A stretch of DNA of 64,000 nt from Hyaloperonospora brassicae (taxonomy: Eukaryota > Oomycota > Peronosporomycetes > Peronosporales > Peronosporaceae): contig CANTFL010001080.1 in assembly GCA_947650285.1 (NCBI GenBank), forward strand, positions 62,001-126,000. Direction: 5' to 3'. Under the pieces are notes generated by a model. That model had not been told where the DNA came from. It was given only the letters and a program-made list of their open reading frames with translations, and searched no databases. A program made the position numbers and the translations under genes. Below are positions 13,141-26,340 of the stretch, piece by piece. The stretch's first letter is position 1. Each line of letters begins with the position of its first letter.

Positions 13141-13480
13141 CGGTCTTCCATAGAGGGATACAGGCCCACTGAGGACAAACCGGGTCTACCATGAGGGACC
13201 CAGGTCTACCGATGAGGAACCGGGTCTACCATGAAATGCTTAGGTTTACCAATGAGGGGCCGGGGATTTCATACGACACTAAGGTCAACCGATGGGGTAT
13301 TATTCGATCAGAGAGGGACCAGGCCTACCAACGACAGAACCTATCTAATTATGAAAGACTGCGTTTACGAATGATAAACCCAAAATCACCGAAGAGGGAC
13401 CGGGTTTACAATTGAGGGAACCAGGTCTACCGGATAAGCCCTGAATCTACCGATGTGGGACCGGGTTTACTAAGTAAAGG
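13141..13480. repeat. 20-bp-period minisatellite, about 17 degenerate units
   Basis: The motif CGGGTCTACC followed by GATGAGGGAC recurs with a strict 20-base step. Recognisable unit starts fall near 13141, 13161, 13181, 13201, 13221, 13241 and 13261 and, after a 1-base offset near 13320, at 13361, 13381, 13401, 13421, 13441 and 13461. Units are diverged but keep ACC and GGTCTACC cores. The period is not a multiple of three, so the open frame across it (about 13191-13415) is a composition effect and not a gene. The block is much GC-richer than its flanks. Confidence 0.75.
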
Positions 13481-13500
13481 ACCGCGGTCATCGTCTGTCG

Positions 13501-16500
13501 GTACCGCTTTATTGGTACTTTGGCAACGATCTTCCCTTTGATTGGTCATTTCGGCTTCTTTCCCATTAAGATTCAACCACGTTCGAGACTCCTTCTCCTG
13601 CGGACACACTTTTCCATGTAAGTTACTCCTTGTCTCATTATTTTGTCGACCTTTGGTTCTATAATCCTTCGAAAGCACCGTATCAAACTAGCATGTTACT
13701 GCATCGACCATTGTTAAGTTGTAATTGCGATCGTTACCATAAGGCTATATAGTGTCCCAGTATACTCCAATAAAGGAGTTAATAGTACGAAGAAAACGTG
13801 GTGTAAACTTGCCAAAATTTTGCGAAACACAGCGCAACTTGGCTTGTTTGCGTGTGTCGCAAGCTTGGACATTATTTACGATACTGCGTTCCATGCCGGG
13901 ACTGTAAAATGTTGCTCACATTTATCTAAATTGTCATTTCTATCCACTAAGGCAGATGTCAATGTGATAGAACTGAAAATTTTAAATTGCAAGCCAAAGG
14001 TATGACAAAACGTTTTTGTTAGTCAGTAAGCGAATACTTATCTGTTGAATGGTTAATATGTGGTATCGATTGTGTTTCTGACGTAGCGATGAATTTATGT
14101 TTGTGTGTATAAGTCTTCATCTTTGACTTCTTGAAAATAGTCTTCATTGGCTAAGCATCGACCACGGCTCTGACGAGCGCTTCTGCGTTTTCATCTACGC
14201 AGACTGCACAATTTTTATCCGAAAAAAGCGTCAGCTTCGATATCAAATTAGGCGGTACCAGTAGCGTGTGTCACCGACTTCCATGCAACTTAACTGATAG
14301 TTGGCGCTAGCAGAAAAAAAACGTCGAATGTTTACGCGTTTCGCCATTTCTCCACAATCGAGTGTTCGATACCCTTGTGTTCACATTGGTGATTGTAAAT
14401 GATCAAAAATCCACCGCTTGATGCTTGATCTTGCGGTCTTTCGCTGCGATGCAAATCGCGGTATGGTCACTGATATTGTTAAACTATTTTAAACGTTTCT
14501 GATTGTATAGGGCCTTATTAAAGTTACGGACCGTTGATTTTTATAAAAAACCCTGTGCGAGGCAATAGTTGTCAATTTGTGAATTATCATAAGAAATTGT
14601 TCAAGTAAAAATAAAAAGAAGTCAAGTTATGGACGAGAGCCTGCAGCAAATATCCAGTTAACGTTTCTAATTAAGGCCTTTACGAACGGTTCATGTGCAA
14701 TTCCTTGCGAGCTGGTCTTTCTCGGTGTGGCGGTGGAAATACTGAGTATATGTGCAATTGCTCATGACTTAAGACATCTATGGATATAACAGATGTGGCG
14801 AGGAAATGTTCGCGCTTAAATTATTAGGTTGATGAGCTATGAAGCGCGAAGATCTTACATCGATGCAATACCAGATGTAACACTTGCAGATGGCACCATC
14901 TACGATTTAGCCGTCGAAAATTGATTAGGCACTTTGTGTCTGTTGGTTATAACAAGCAATTAGAAGGGAATTCCTCATGGTTACCAAAAGTCGTGACGAA
15001 CCTATTGCACAGTGTTATGGTCAGACGAGAATTATTACGCGAATGATGGATGACATCTTATTGGTGTTAATATAATTTCCAGAGGGATCTTGATTCGGTG
15101 TCTAAAGCGCGATATGCCAAGTAGTTAAAAGCTAACCTTTACAAAAAATGTAGCACCATGCTGACAGTCACAGACGTGATTCTATACTTTAATTGATTAG
15201 GAAGGATTGGAGATAAGACATGAGAATGAGATTTGGGAAGAAATTGTGCGTCCAATACCTAAAGAGACAAGTATAGAAGCGACCACAGTTATAGTATACA
15301 ACCTTCAAATTAGCATTAAGTACCTTTGCAGTAAATTACGAAACGCAATGGTGGTTTGAAATGGTGCAAGCTTGACAAGAAAGCATCACATTATGACAAA
15401 AGATGCTATACCCGACGAAGAAAGGCATCTCTAGTGCAGGCAATTAGAAGTGTGTTCTCGAAGAGGAGTAGGCTATAGTGCAGAAAGCATTATATGTGGT
15501 AATTAGGTATAACGTTGTAATTTACATAGTGATGACGATACAAACGAGAAAGGGTGTAAAAAACTAAGTGTGCAAGTATTTATTCTCGACAGCCAAATTG
15601 ATCTACTTTATCTTGTCTACGCGTACGTCTGTCGAAGGATTAGACGTTCTTGACGTACCTGGCACTGCTGGGTACAAGCTGATGTATCAGCTTTTTATCA
15701 AACCTCTTCTGAATTTAAAAAAAACTGAGTGAATAATAAAGAGCGAACGCTATTTAAATTCATTCAGTTAAGGGATTTTTTAAATGTGCAGATTTGACGA
15801 TAGTACAATCCGATTCGTCAACTTCATTTATATCTCTCATTACGCGAAAATTTGTATTTATTAAAGATGCCAAGGATGAAACGGTGATAGTTTGGTTTAC
15901 ACTTAAATCCTTCTTCGTTATTGCGTAAGCTTTGGATGGAAGGATCGTCTAGAAAAGCAACTCATTTGTCTTGAACAAGAGATGGCATGAATTAAAATAA
16001 TATGGAATAGACACACGGATGTCTCCGAAGATTTTGATGAAGCGGGAATTGATCGATCTTAGTCCATATCAGTTTTTTACGAAGCAATTTGCCTTTCGAA
16101 TCCGACACCCGGGACAAGCGTTGTTCGCTTTTTGTAAGTACACAGAGATTTACAATGTAGGATGTGAAAATAAGATGCGTGGCTAATTTTTTCCCACCAA
16201 CATACATCTTCATCTAGAGCAGCAAAATCTTTTTTCGGTTGCAGAAAGTCAGGAAGAAGTGGCGCGTTTTAGTGCAATGGCTAGTGGACCTCGAAGTGCT
16301 CCAGTCAGTGTAGTAATCGAAGATGGATTCGTCTTCCTTCTTTATCTCTCGGATAAATGGACAAATAATTTCACAATTTGATTTTCGGGGGGTTCGATCT
16401 CATTTTTACAGCGCGTTCCCTAATACGAGCCACACATTAACTTTTTTATTCTGCTTGATGGTCGGCTGGGATTTTTAATTAAAGACGCAAACATTCGATT

Positions 16501-18450
16501 CTACAAACGAGTAAATGCATTGCTAATCTATCGTATGACCGATTTCTTCGTACCAAATAGTAAATTTTATATTATAAAAGCTATCCGATGGGAACATCAA
16601 GTGTGCTAAATATATGAATCGCCTCCATGACGCAAATTTTAGACAATTTCGAGTATATCTTAAAACTTTATTAATATTTGTCCACTATTTGATCAACTTT
16701 ATTTCACTCGTGTAGTGACAAATTCCATATCATTTACTCGGGTGGTGCTACAAAGACTGCGCATTATAACGTTAATCTGAACGGTGAAAAGTGACACATT
16801 TTGCAAAAGTATGTAACGCATCTCAATAATTGTCTGAAGGCCGAATGAATCGATCTACAACAGAAAATTTAAGAAACGCGCTTAGTGGCGCATCCAAACA
16901 GCAATAGGCAGAGTGGACCCTATCTAGGAATGAACTCTTTCTTTTGGAATACATTTATCAGCCATTAAGTGCTTAATAAGTCTTTTACGCAGCTTACCAT
17001 TTCATATTTACCATTTAGGGGGACTTCTGCAGCATAAAAAAGCCATTACACTTGTAAACTAATTAAGCGCAAGGGGCTGCTACTTTTTTCAATATAAAAT
17101 AATTTTTTGACACCTTTGCAAATGCGAGTGAAAACCAACTTGGTGGAAATTTGCACCACTAAGGCAAGATCATTACATGCTATTTGCGAAGTTTGATCTC
17201 AGCGCAGTTCAATTACACGACAATTAAGGTCAAAATGAAATCATTTGTCAAGATTAGATCATAAAATCGATCGTTGCTACTTGACTTTCCACTCGTCGTG
17301 TACACGGATCATCCGGTCTTAAGTTCCCCGAGGGAAATTTTGTTGTGATCTATCTAATATTGCGAAAAATAAATTGACTTCACATGGATATGACTACAAT
17401 ATCTATAATGGCTGATTGCTTGCTACCCATAGCAATTTCACAATTACATATGGACCGCATTACTGTTAACATTAATGGTCTTTATGCAGCCAATGAGAAA
17501 AAATGCTGAATCACATTGAGTGGTCAAAGTATATATATATTCAACTTTGGTAGCTTTAGAACCATTGTTTGTCCATGCAAATATAGATTAGTTTTGCAAT
17601 TTATTATAAACATCGTTCATACCTGAGATGCTCAAATTTCAGTTTTACTTATACCTGAATTTAGTTTCTCAATATTTACGTTATAGTTGTTTTAATTATA
17701 CTGTAATATCCCTATTCACATTTAGATGCAGAAAAACAAAACATTTTATATTTATTGAAGTATGAACGTTGCGCTTTAGTCTTGACCAACTGAACTGTCT
17801 ACCTTGGAATTACGGGTAGAACCATATAAGAACATAACTAATTAATTAATAACGAAGAAAGCGTTTTTGACTGAGATTGACCAGTGATGAATTGAATCGA
17901 TAACACCCGTTTTTGATATTCAAGTAAAGTATCAGTATACATATCTTAAAGCTTACTTTTATACAAATACATGTAGCGATGTTATTTGTTGCTTGCGACG
18001 CATTGTTCTGCTTACATAGTAAATTTATATTGTTCTTGTGTCTTGGATAATGTGTGCGGCGTGTTGTCAGCTTTTATATTTTTTTCAGAATTATCACATA
18101 CTAGGCAAATTGTTATAGCAGTATATTAGAGGGAAATAAGTTGCGTTACATTGGTACCCAACGATAAACTTTACTACGGTACTTTATTCGACGAAGCTAT
18201 AGATGGTCAATAGGAGTAAAACTCGAAAGGTAACTCAAAGGGACGTGAGTGAGTAAAAAATATGTAAGTGGCCAAAGGAAATGAGTAAGCAAACTAGGTA
18301 AAGCGTCGACGTGAACCTCGAATCGAAAGAGATCGAAAAAGACGACTGGAAAGTCGAGCTATAAACGGTCTGGACGATGGGAAGACGAACGCCAAAATTC
18401 TCAAAATCCCAGGTAGTGCATTAAATAATCAATATCTTCATCTTTTTTCG
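13501..18450. other. AT-rich gene desert, middle part
   Basis: About 5 kb of AT-rich DNA. I find no frame above about 85 codons with a recognisable domain. A plus-strand MMDDILLVL at about 15041-15067 looks like a reverse-transcriptase YxDD box, but the flanks do not align to RT blocks, so it is not called. No tandem array or RNA gene is seen. Confidence 0.4.
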
Positions 18451-21400
18451 GTTTAGTGTAAGGCGCCTCAAATTATTGTTGATGGCGCGCGTTCATAGAC
18501 CCCACACGACAAAAATCTAAACGATCGGAGGTGCTTGCAATAACCACTTACGGGTGCTGTAGTGTGGTAATAGTTACCTAACCCTGGTACAAAAAGAGCG
18601 GCCGTTTTTCTAGCTAGCTTGGTCGCCCGCCAAAAACAATTTAGAAAGGGTTTCAGCAGTAGTAGTGTAAAGTTGGTAATAGGTGGCGTTAAGGTCTCGG
18701 CACCGCGGTAGTAGCCTGATCGATTCAATATGACTTCGCAATAAGCAACTCAATTCGGCGAATGCCGTGACTACAAATAGGCGCAGATAAGAAACTATTA
18801 CATTTTAAGAGATGCAAAATTGTTTAATGAAATTACAAAGCAAATGTCAAACAGCAAAAGTCGTGGTGAAAAAGGAAAAGGCCAATTCAATTAACACAAT
18901 GGCATAATGTGACCAGGCCAGATTATACAGGGGTATTAGACAAAGTCTTAGGCCAATACAATCAAAGCCATCCCCCACCAGAATAAGTTCCCAGTGTAAG
19001 CGGATAACGGTAAGTAATATGGCGCCCGTAACTGGAATAACACCAACGGGTAAAGTGATCAACGTCAATTCGACAATATGTCCTTCGAGAGCCTCATCAA
19101 TCCACAAAGCCAGGTCAAATCGGCGAAGCATCAACATGAAGTAACATCAAAGACCGCAATCTATCAAGATTTAGAGCCGATAGCAAGAAAGTAGCTACCG
19201 CAGTGCCGAACTGGAATGGCGATAACTTCGGCTTGCCAAGGCTAAATAAAGTTTCTATGTGTTAAAGTTATCAGCTGCGTTGATCAAGCCGATATACCAC
19301 GAAGGTTAGTAGCAGTATCGTTGAAGCGTATATAAATTCTGTTGTATGCACAAACAGCAAACGATGACTGTTCATTCAATGTGAAAATACAAAGAGGATG
19401 TATTTATACGTCCGTTGCTCAGCCGGGGATTCTCCACACGAAGTAAATAACATCTCAGTACCAAAACGAAAAGCAAAGAGAAGTGTGCAACGGTCTATCC
19501 AGGGGTTCCAGACAAGATCCCCGAAGGAATTGTACCATGATAGATGAGGTGCCGTTTTCGAAACAAGACACTCATGGCATAAAAGAATGGCAGCTTCAGG
19601 ACGTTGTTGTAAATAAATTTCAGAATTAGTGCACTGTGCAGTAGATATAATATACATTCGGCATATACTTGTAGTAAATACTAACTCATTTAAAAGATAC
19701 GATCTCAAAAAGCCGGCGGTGGCTCGAGTATAGAAGGAAGCATGACGACGGTAATACGGAGGTGGCAAATTAAGCGATAAATCGCCGAATGCGCGCCACA
19801 CTACATTCAGGCAAAGTAAACGAACAAACACGATAGCAGTAAAAGGAGCAAAAAAAATATTTGGGCGTTATGTCCGCGCCGATACGATAAATTCGTAACG
19901 GTGGCGTAATATGTGAACACCAGTCATAATCTCAGAGCAAGCTCCTATACCAAAGACTCGACTAAAGGTGAAGGAGCGGAGGAAGAGGGAAATATTAGCT
20001 TACGTAATTGAGGTTATACACACCATATACAAACTACAAGGACGATATCAACTGACAGTGGTGATAGTTCTGACCGCCGATGATGACCGTATACAGGGAG
20101 CCGAGTTGCATCTAGAATGAAGTTATATAATGGTAAGCATGCGTGAGATATGTTTGTTAGAAATAGAATTGAAGAAGATGGCCTATAAACGTAGACGAGA
20201 ATTCCAGACATAGAGGACCTAATATTCAGCAGGACCCAAGTGCTAGCCAGCGGCGATGTTAAGACAAGATTGTGAAGCCGGAATCGGTCATATGGGTGAT
20301 ACAGTATGTCGAAATTGTCTTCGTTTTAATGGTTATTAAGATCAAACAGGCGATGACAGTTTTCACCGGCGTAAAAAGGATAATGTAGGAGTTATCGACT
20401 GCCGCCACAATAACTTTGTACAGCAAAAGGGGTTGTAAGCTTTGGATTCTGTCGCAGACCTTCGTAGGAACTAGGCCGACTATCATAGGAGGAAGAAACC
20501 ACCTATATTTAGGAAAAGCAACTTAAAATATGGAATCGCAGATATAGCGAATAATGAGTAGGATGTCTGGAATTTAAAATCCAGTCGCGGGAATGTTACA
20601 GACGCTTTCCAACTACCACAAATTGTTTACACACTTAGCTGCAAAGTTTTCACTTGACTACATCGAGTGCGTGCGCGTTGGGACAATAAGAGCAGCACGC
20701 TTGAGTATTAAAGAAAAAATGATAATGCCAGGCGGCAAGTCAAAGCTGATGTCCATAGTAAAGCCAAGTGATTTTCCGCCTATGTTTACCCTTAACATTA
20801 ATTTATCATCGGTCAAGATCCAAACAAAGAGGCTCGAAAAATTTAGACCAGGCTCGAAATGGAAGCTCAACTAATTTGACCTAATTAAGTTGCATAAATT
20901 TGCTGAACGTAAGTTTTTACGATATATAAACCTCTTAGTAAGGCGGAAGTCGTGCGGAAGACCGGTGCAGTCGTCTGCAATGTTTTTTACCGAATGGGTG
21001 GAAGAACCGCACCAAAGACCTTGATTGTAACGATTGACACGAAGATAGATCAGTAAAAGGTCTAAAAAAGAGGATGAAATACGTCAACGACAGGCGGTCG
21101 CCCTAGCAAACTCTAGCTCCTAGTTTGGACGTGGCCAAGAAGATGATAAACATCAGAGAACGAGGTTAGATGGACACATGGCTTATATTCAGCGCCGAAA
21201 GACATACACCAACCCAAGTTTCATAAGTACCATATACAAAGCTGCCCAAACAACGCTATTAATATTATTGTCAATGTCTAGTAAAATTCTCCAGATGGTG
21301 AAGCGGAATCATAGTAAGTGCGTCCAGTGCTTGTAATTGAATATGGTCGTGCCGAAAAACGCTTTGTGGCTTGACTGTCAGTGGTTAAAGAGTACTTCAA

Positions 21401-22970
21401 AACAAACTACGCAACATTCCCTTTTCTTCCGGGTCTCATCGACTTATCAGAAGCGAGAGCGGCTGAAAGGTTCGCATAATAAATTAATGCCTGCTGGTAA
21501 TGATGTTTGTTAACGGTTAGGCTTATATCCAGATAGCAGTTGACGTAAATTCTTCTTGATGAATTGCGATGCCTTAATTAAAATAGAGACGTGCATTTAC
21601 CACTGATCAAGCAAAATATTAGTGTTCTATCGCTTCAATATCGTATATATTGACGCAAAACTTTGGAGTAAGAAAGCACATTAAATTTCTTGAGCTACAA
21701 CCAATTCTATTGCCCATAAAGGGCATTTTCAAGGAATTCGACCGGGCGGCTCGAAGACCTTGTATTCTAGACAAAGTGTATACTAATGTGGCCCCCTGCG
21801 CCATATTGAGCCTAGCATTCATGGAAAACGTTCTAAAACGTGGAACGAAAAAGACGATAATTTGCAGAAGCATGGTCAATTCGAGAAGCACAAGTCGGGC
21901 TGGTAACTCTGGAACTCCGAAATGGTGAAGTTACCAATATTCGGCCAATTAAAAGCTGTCCTTTAAACAAGCAGCTTATTTCGACCTTGGAGGCGAGCTC
22001 GTTGTGCGATCGTGCCTTACCCAGCTGACCGTAAAGAACATTAATGAAGTCTCCCACAGCATTTGGCAAGCGTGGTTCGTAAAGTGACGAGGTAGGCCCT
22101 AAAAAGGTTTGGAAGAATCTCTGATATATAAGAACATAAGACATATGAACGTAGGTAAACATAGTCTACTGTATATTGAATTCAGTAAGTAGCGAGAGCG
22201 AAGATGCCCCGATTTGGCGTAGCGGCGAGTAATATGATGAAGACCCAACCGGACAGATATGCGATATAAGCAAACCCTCACCGGCCACATCAGTGGACGA
22301 GTAAATATCCTCTGATACCAAAACGTTGAGTTAAAACGGGAAGCAATGAGCTATATGTGCTTGCCTGAATTTATTGTATTTATCTTCGTTAAAAGGTTTT
22401 TTTGGAGGCCGACCACGTATGAATTGTTTGGAATTAGTTAGGGGTCGAAAGCATGATGTAATCACAGCCGTTGGCGCTGATAAAGTACTCTTTAAGGATT
22501 CAAAGCACCGTCATTAGAAGCGTGAGATCGGGGTGCCACAGCGGTGGAACGCTTCAATTATACGTTAAAAGTATTTAAACGATCGTCAGGGAACGATTCA
22601 GCTAAAATTCGCTTCGAATGGGACGACAGGGTACGAATTTGGACGCACGACCCTTCGTTGTTAACCCATTTTCTCTTGCGACCATGCGCAACCGATCTAG
22701 TAATCTGGTTTTGCTCCCGCGACTTTGCGCAGTCTATCTTATCTCGTTTGAATATTCTTCACGGCGTTAAAACGTCACTGTCTCAGCACGGCAGTGGTTT
22801 CTATGCACTCAATGCTCTTGACCAGCCAACAGTATAAGGTCATCCAACACTCCTTTCCGGGGCCGTGATGAACACCACTAAGTCCGAAGCGCGGACTTAA
22901 TTCTCTAATTCTTGCAGCTGGTATTGCCTTCGTTACTTAGATAGGCAAGGCTTGTCGTCGTACATTCATA
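18451..22970. other. Unrecognised sequence of intermediate GC, probably transposon relic
   Basis: Composition is less AT-rich than 6000-18000. Several frames of 90-150 codons occur, for example minus 18847-19137 and 19376-19831, and plus 20593-20874 and 21650-21928, but none has a motif I can name. The base composition resembles the Copia relic to the right, so this may be more decayed mobile-element sequence. The 3' LTR expected for the Copia relic should lie near its right end but could not be delimited. Confidence 0.3.
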
Positions 22971-22979
22971 AGTATGCTC

Positions 22980-25900
22980 AACCGTCCACTCCTTTGCGAA
23001 ATCACGCATGATTTCACCTTACATCAACATGCTTTGTGCTGGCTGAGCTCGCTTCGTTTTCGATATTCTTTACTACAGCTTGGTTATCAATCTCAAGTAC
23101 CATATGTTTTTTATTTATTTCATGATATCTTCATTAAGTTCCCTTATCCCAGAGCCTCACTATTTAAGACAGTTGTAGCGACGATTTCTGATTTGCTATA
23201 TACTGAGTCACAGCATCTTCCTCTTTGCAGTGCCACTCTCCTGTAATTACATCAATTACCTAGACACCTGACTTACAGACCCTCGATCTTCATTGTGAGC
23301 CGCAAAGTCTGCAACACTGAAAAATTAGAAATCCTGAGTGGCGTCTGAGGCTCGCTGTCTTCACAAAAATGTAGCTTCAAACCTTTTTCTCCCTTTAATT
23401 ACATTGCACTATTTTTTTGCAAGCTTACAAATTTAAATGTCAGTGCGTGACTTCGTCTGGTCGCGAATGAAATGTATAAACGTGTGCAACACGATATCCA
23501 TATCAAACTTCCAATTAGATACAGGAAATTCTTAATAGTCAGTACTCGATACGATCCCACAACCTTTTATATCAGCAGCTCAATATTTTTTCGACTTTTT
23601 GCACTTTCGATATCGGTGCTCGTACCGGTATGATTCTGTCAGACTTAGTTTACAAGAACTTGTTTAATGACCTGCTCCTAGGCGATACAATAGCCTCCGT
23701 CTTTTGACCACACAAATCTAATTGTAAATACCTTCTCAACGATACCGAGATCCTTGAGCCTTATAACCTTCATGTCGGTGAAGAATTGAACAATACGTTC
23801 CAATGTCGTGCCTGTGATGATCAGGTTATTAACTTAGACCCTTAAAATGGTCATAACGTCCTCGCCGACTTTATAAAAACGCACAAGTCAGTAATTCATT
23901 AAACGAAATAAATATTAACCATCGTATAGAATGCAGTTCCTGCCAAAGTCTTCCTTCCTCTTTTAGTCCATAGAAAATCCGTCCTGGAAGCAACACCAGC
24001 TCATCAGGTTTTAATACGCTTGGTGGGTCTCGGATTTTTTAATCACTGGCATTCCATCAATCCAAGTATATTTCTTACTATAGCCATTTCAAAGCGTTCG
24101 GGTACGCGCTTGGTTTGTCACCATGCGTAGCCGTAACCCTCCAAATTTGTACAAGAGTGATTAAATGATAGAAGCATGATAGAAACTTATCATCGTAGAG
24201 AATGTCAGATTGTAATTTACACCAAAAGTATGCTTATCGCCGCGATACACCAGTCTTACCTTGTATCATTTCACAGTCCCATTTGATATCACCGTTGTTG
24301 GTAAGCACACTTGGTTGTAATAAGTTTTAAATTCTTTATACGTTTGATGAACTTTTACGTTTTTACTTCTTCAATCGACGCAAGTTCCTCATGCTCAGCT
24401 ATCGCCACACTAGCACTGTCAGGTCCGCAGCGCGCTGCCCTATCGTTTGCTGGGTTTGGGATCGCGAGTTTTCTGTCATGTGCTTGGGTCTCAGGCAGCA
24501 CTGCAAACGCCAAAAGAACTGGATTCGACACTTTTAATTCTGGGACACTCGCTGTAAGCTTATCATGTGTTTGCTATAAGCTTGATATATACCGTTACGT
24601 GAGCCAAAATTTCTTCGTGTATATACGCTCCTTCCTTCACCATACTCGTCCGCCTCGGTTTTCTTCTTTACTTCCTACGTATGCGCTGTGATCTCATTTG
24701 GATCGATGGTAGCTGCTCATTCGGCTTATACTCACTTTCTACGACACTTGGTGCTCACTTTCCACTTTCGTTTGCATTTGATCAGACTCTTTTTTCTGTC
24801 ATCATGAAGCTCGAGTTTAATTTGCTCTGTCGCGGTACCATCGAGTGTCTCGATGCTAGGGTTTTGTACGGATGTCTTGACGACTTTATCCTCGAAGAAC
24901 AACACCTGGTATCCAATAAACTATTCGTTAATGACCAAGATTAGAGCTCGCTCGGCATGACATGCAGGTGTTTTCTTTTCATGGTCCGGCCAACCCGATC
25001 ACGGGGATCCAATCACAATTTTACCCTGTGAATTTGATGCCCTCTAGGTAATACTTTCAATTGGAGACGCACGATTCAAGTTTGATCGAGTCAAAAACCT
25101 GCATAGTATGTAATCAGCGTTCTCTGCATCCTCGCTCTAGTAGGTCAGCAATAACCATAATACAAATATCATAGAACGCACCATATTGAAAATAGTTCAA
25201 TTCATTCGCTCAAATTATCCGTTTGGTTGTGGATTATCTGCTTATGTTACTTGACAACGCACCATGTCGGTTTGCAGAAAATACTGACCACTTTATACTC
25301 TCGTCCTTCGTCAGTGCGCAGGACGTGGATTCGGCAGTTAAAATCATTTCCAAGAAACTCCAGAACATTCTTGAACATCTTGACCGCAACATTAGATTTT
25401 TCCTGCCGCAAATATGCGTTCTTGACTTGACTTGTAGTCGATGGAAACGACCAAATATATATTTCCACGACAGTCTTTTGGGGTGATCGGTCCTTTTAGA
25501 TCACTACCGATCACACCCCTGATGCGGCCTGCCGGTGTGAGTGCACCCGAGTTATTATTGGGCTGTCTACCTTTAGTGCCCTATGATTCAGCGCGGGTGA
25601 GGCAGCTTGTGCGCACGTGATCTATAAGCTCAACAACATTGTCAAGATCTTTGGCCATATGCTTCACGATATCATAATCTGGTGTCTGAGACGAAGATGG
25701 AAATGGCGCAGCGATGCTTTATGTAAATCCGTTTTGGTACTGAATCTTGAGCTACCTTCGTTACAATCTTATTGAGTCGTTTTGGCGTCATTATCGGCTT
25801 ATTTGGTATTAATTTTGCCACAAAGACGCCACACTTGGTTCTTAACTGGAATAGAGGACTTATGTCTATCTGCGTGCACATCACATCGCCTTTCGTTGTC

Positions 25901-26340
25901 AATGGATACCCTTTTCAAACAGCTTGCTCATAGATATGAGGTATCCAGCCAACTTAGGCGCGTGATATACTTCAGTAAGCGTGTTTCGGGTCTTTATAAC
26001 ATCTGCAATACCATGCAGCACGATATATTATCGTTTGGTTGCCTTGATTGCACCTCCTTCAGTCAGCAGAAGTCCATCATGTTAATCGTATTCCACGGAA
26101 TTGTGAAGCAAGTCAGGGTTTGAACGAGGGATCTTCTCGATCCACTTTCAATTCTTAACATATTCGAATCCCCTTCAGTGACGTTTGGAACATAGCCAGG
26201 TAATGAATTCTTCGTATGCCATTGCTCCGAGTTCTTGCACGCATTTGATACAATATAAGCTTCCTCGCGACCACCATCTTTTCTGGTACGCGGCATTTAC
26301 TTGCCAAATGTCCTCTCTTACCACAGTTAAAATACTTTCG
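22980..26340 (-). mobile_element. Decayed Ty1/Copia retrotransposon
   Basis: Copia-type blocks appear on the minus strand in the proper order, broken by stops and frameshifts. A gag zinc knuckle lies at 26334-26293 (YFNCGKRGHLASKC, first Cys changed to Tyr). Integrase pieces follow: SDLKGPI near 25505-25485, then in another frame the core ending in VLRTDEGREY near 25325-25297. A Gln/Glu-poor linker lies near 24550-24380. Reverse transcriptase follows with FYGLKEEGRLWQEL (23984-23931) and FFTDMKVIRLKDLG (about 23788-23740), and RNase H with IDNQAVVKNIENEASS and STKHVDVR (about 23096-23018). PR-INT-RT-RH order identifies Copia rather than Gypsy. The LTRs were not found. It cannot be functional. 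Confidence 0.75.
25247..25505 (-). pseudogene. Copia integrase fragment
   Basis: The start of the integrase core (SDLKGPI, then VVSIDYKS) is in one frame, and the continuation (RQEKSNVAVKMFKNVLEF, then NCRIHVLRTDEGREY) is in another. At least one indel therefore lies near 25430. The canonical RTDNGGE around the second catalytic Asp is changed to RTDEGRE, but the Asp remains. The fragment belongs to the minus-strand Copia relic, between the gag zinc knuckle and the RT blocks. Confidence 0.72.

Noticed and set aside
15041..15067. MMDDILLVL, a possible reverse-transcriptase YxDD box
   Set aside because: No other RT block aligns on either side; a four-residue match in 27 kb of transposon-rich DNA is not enough.
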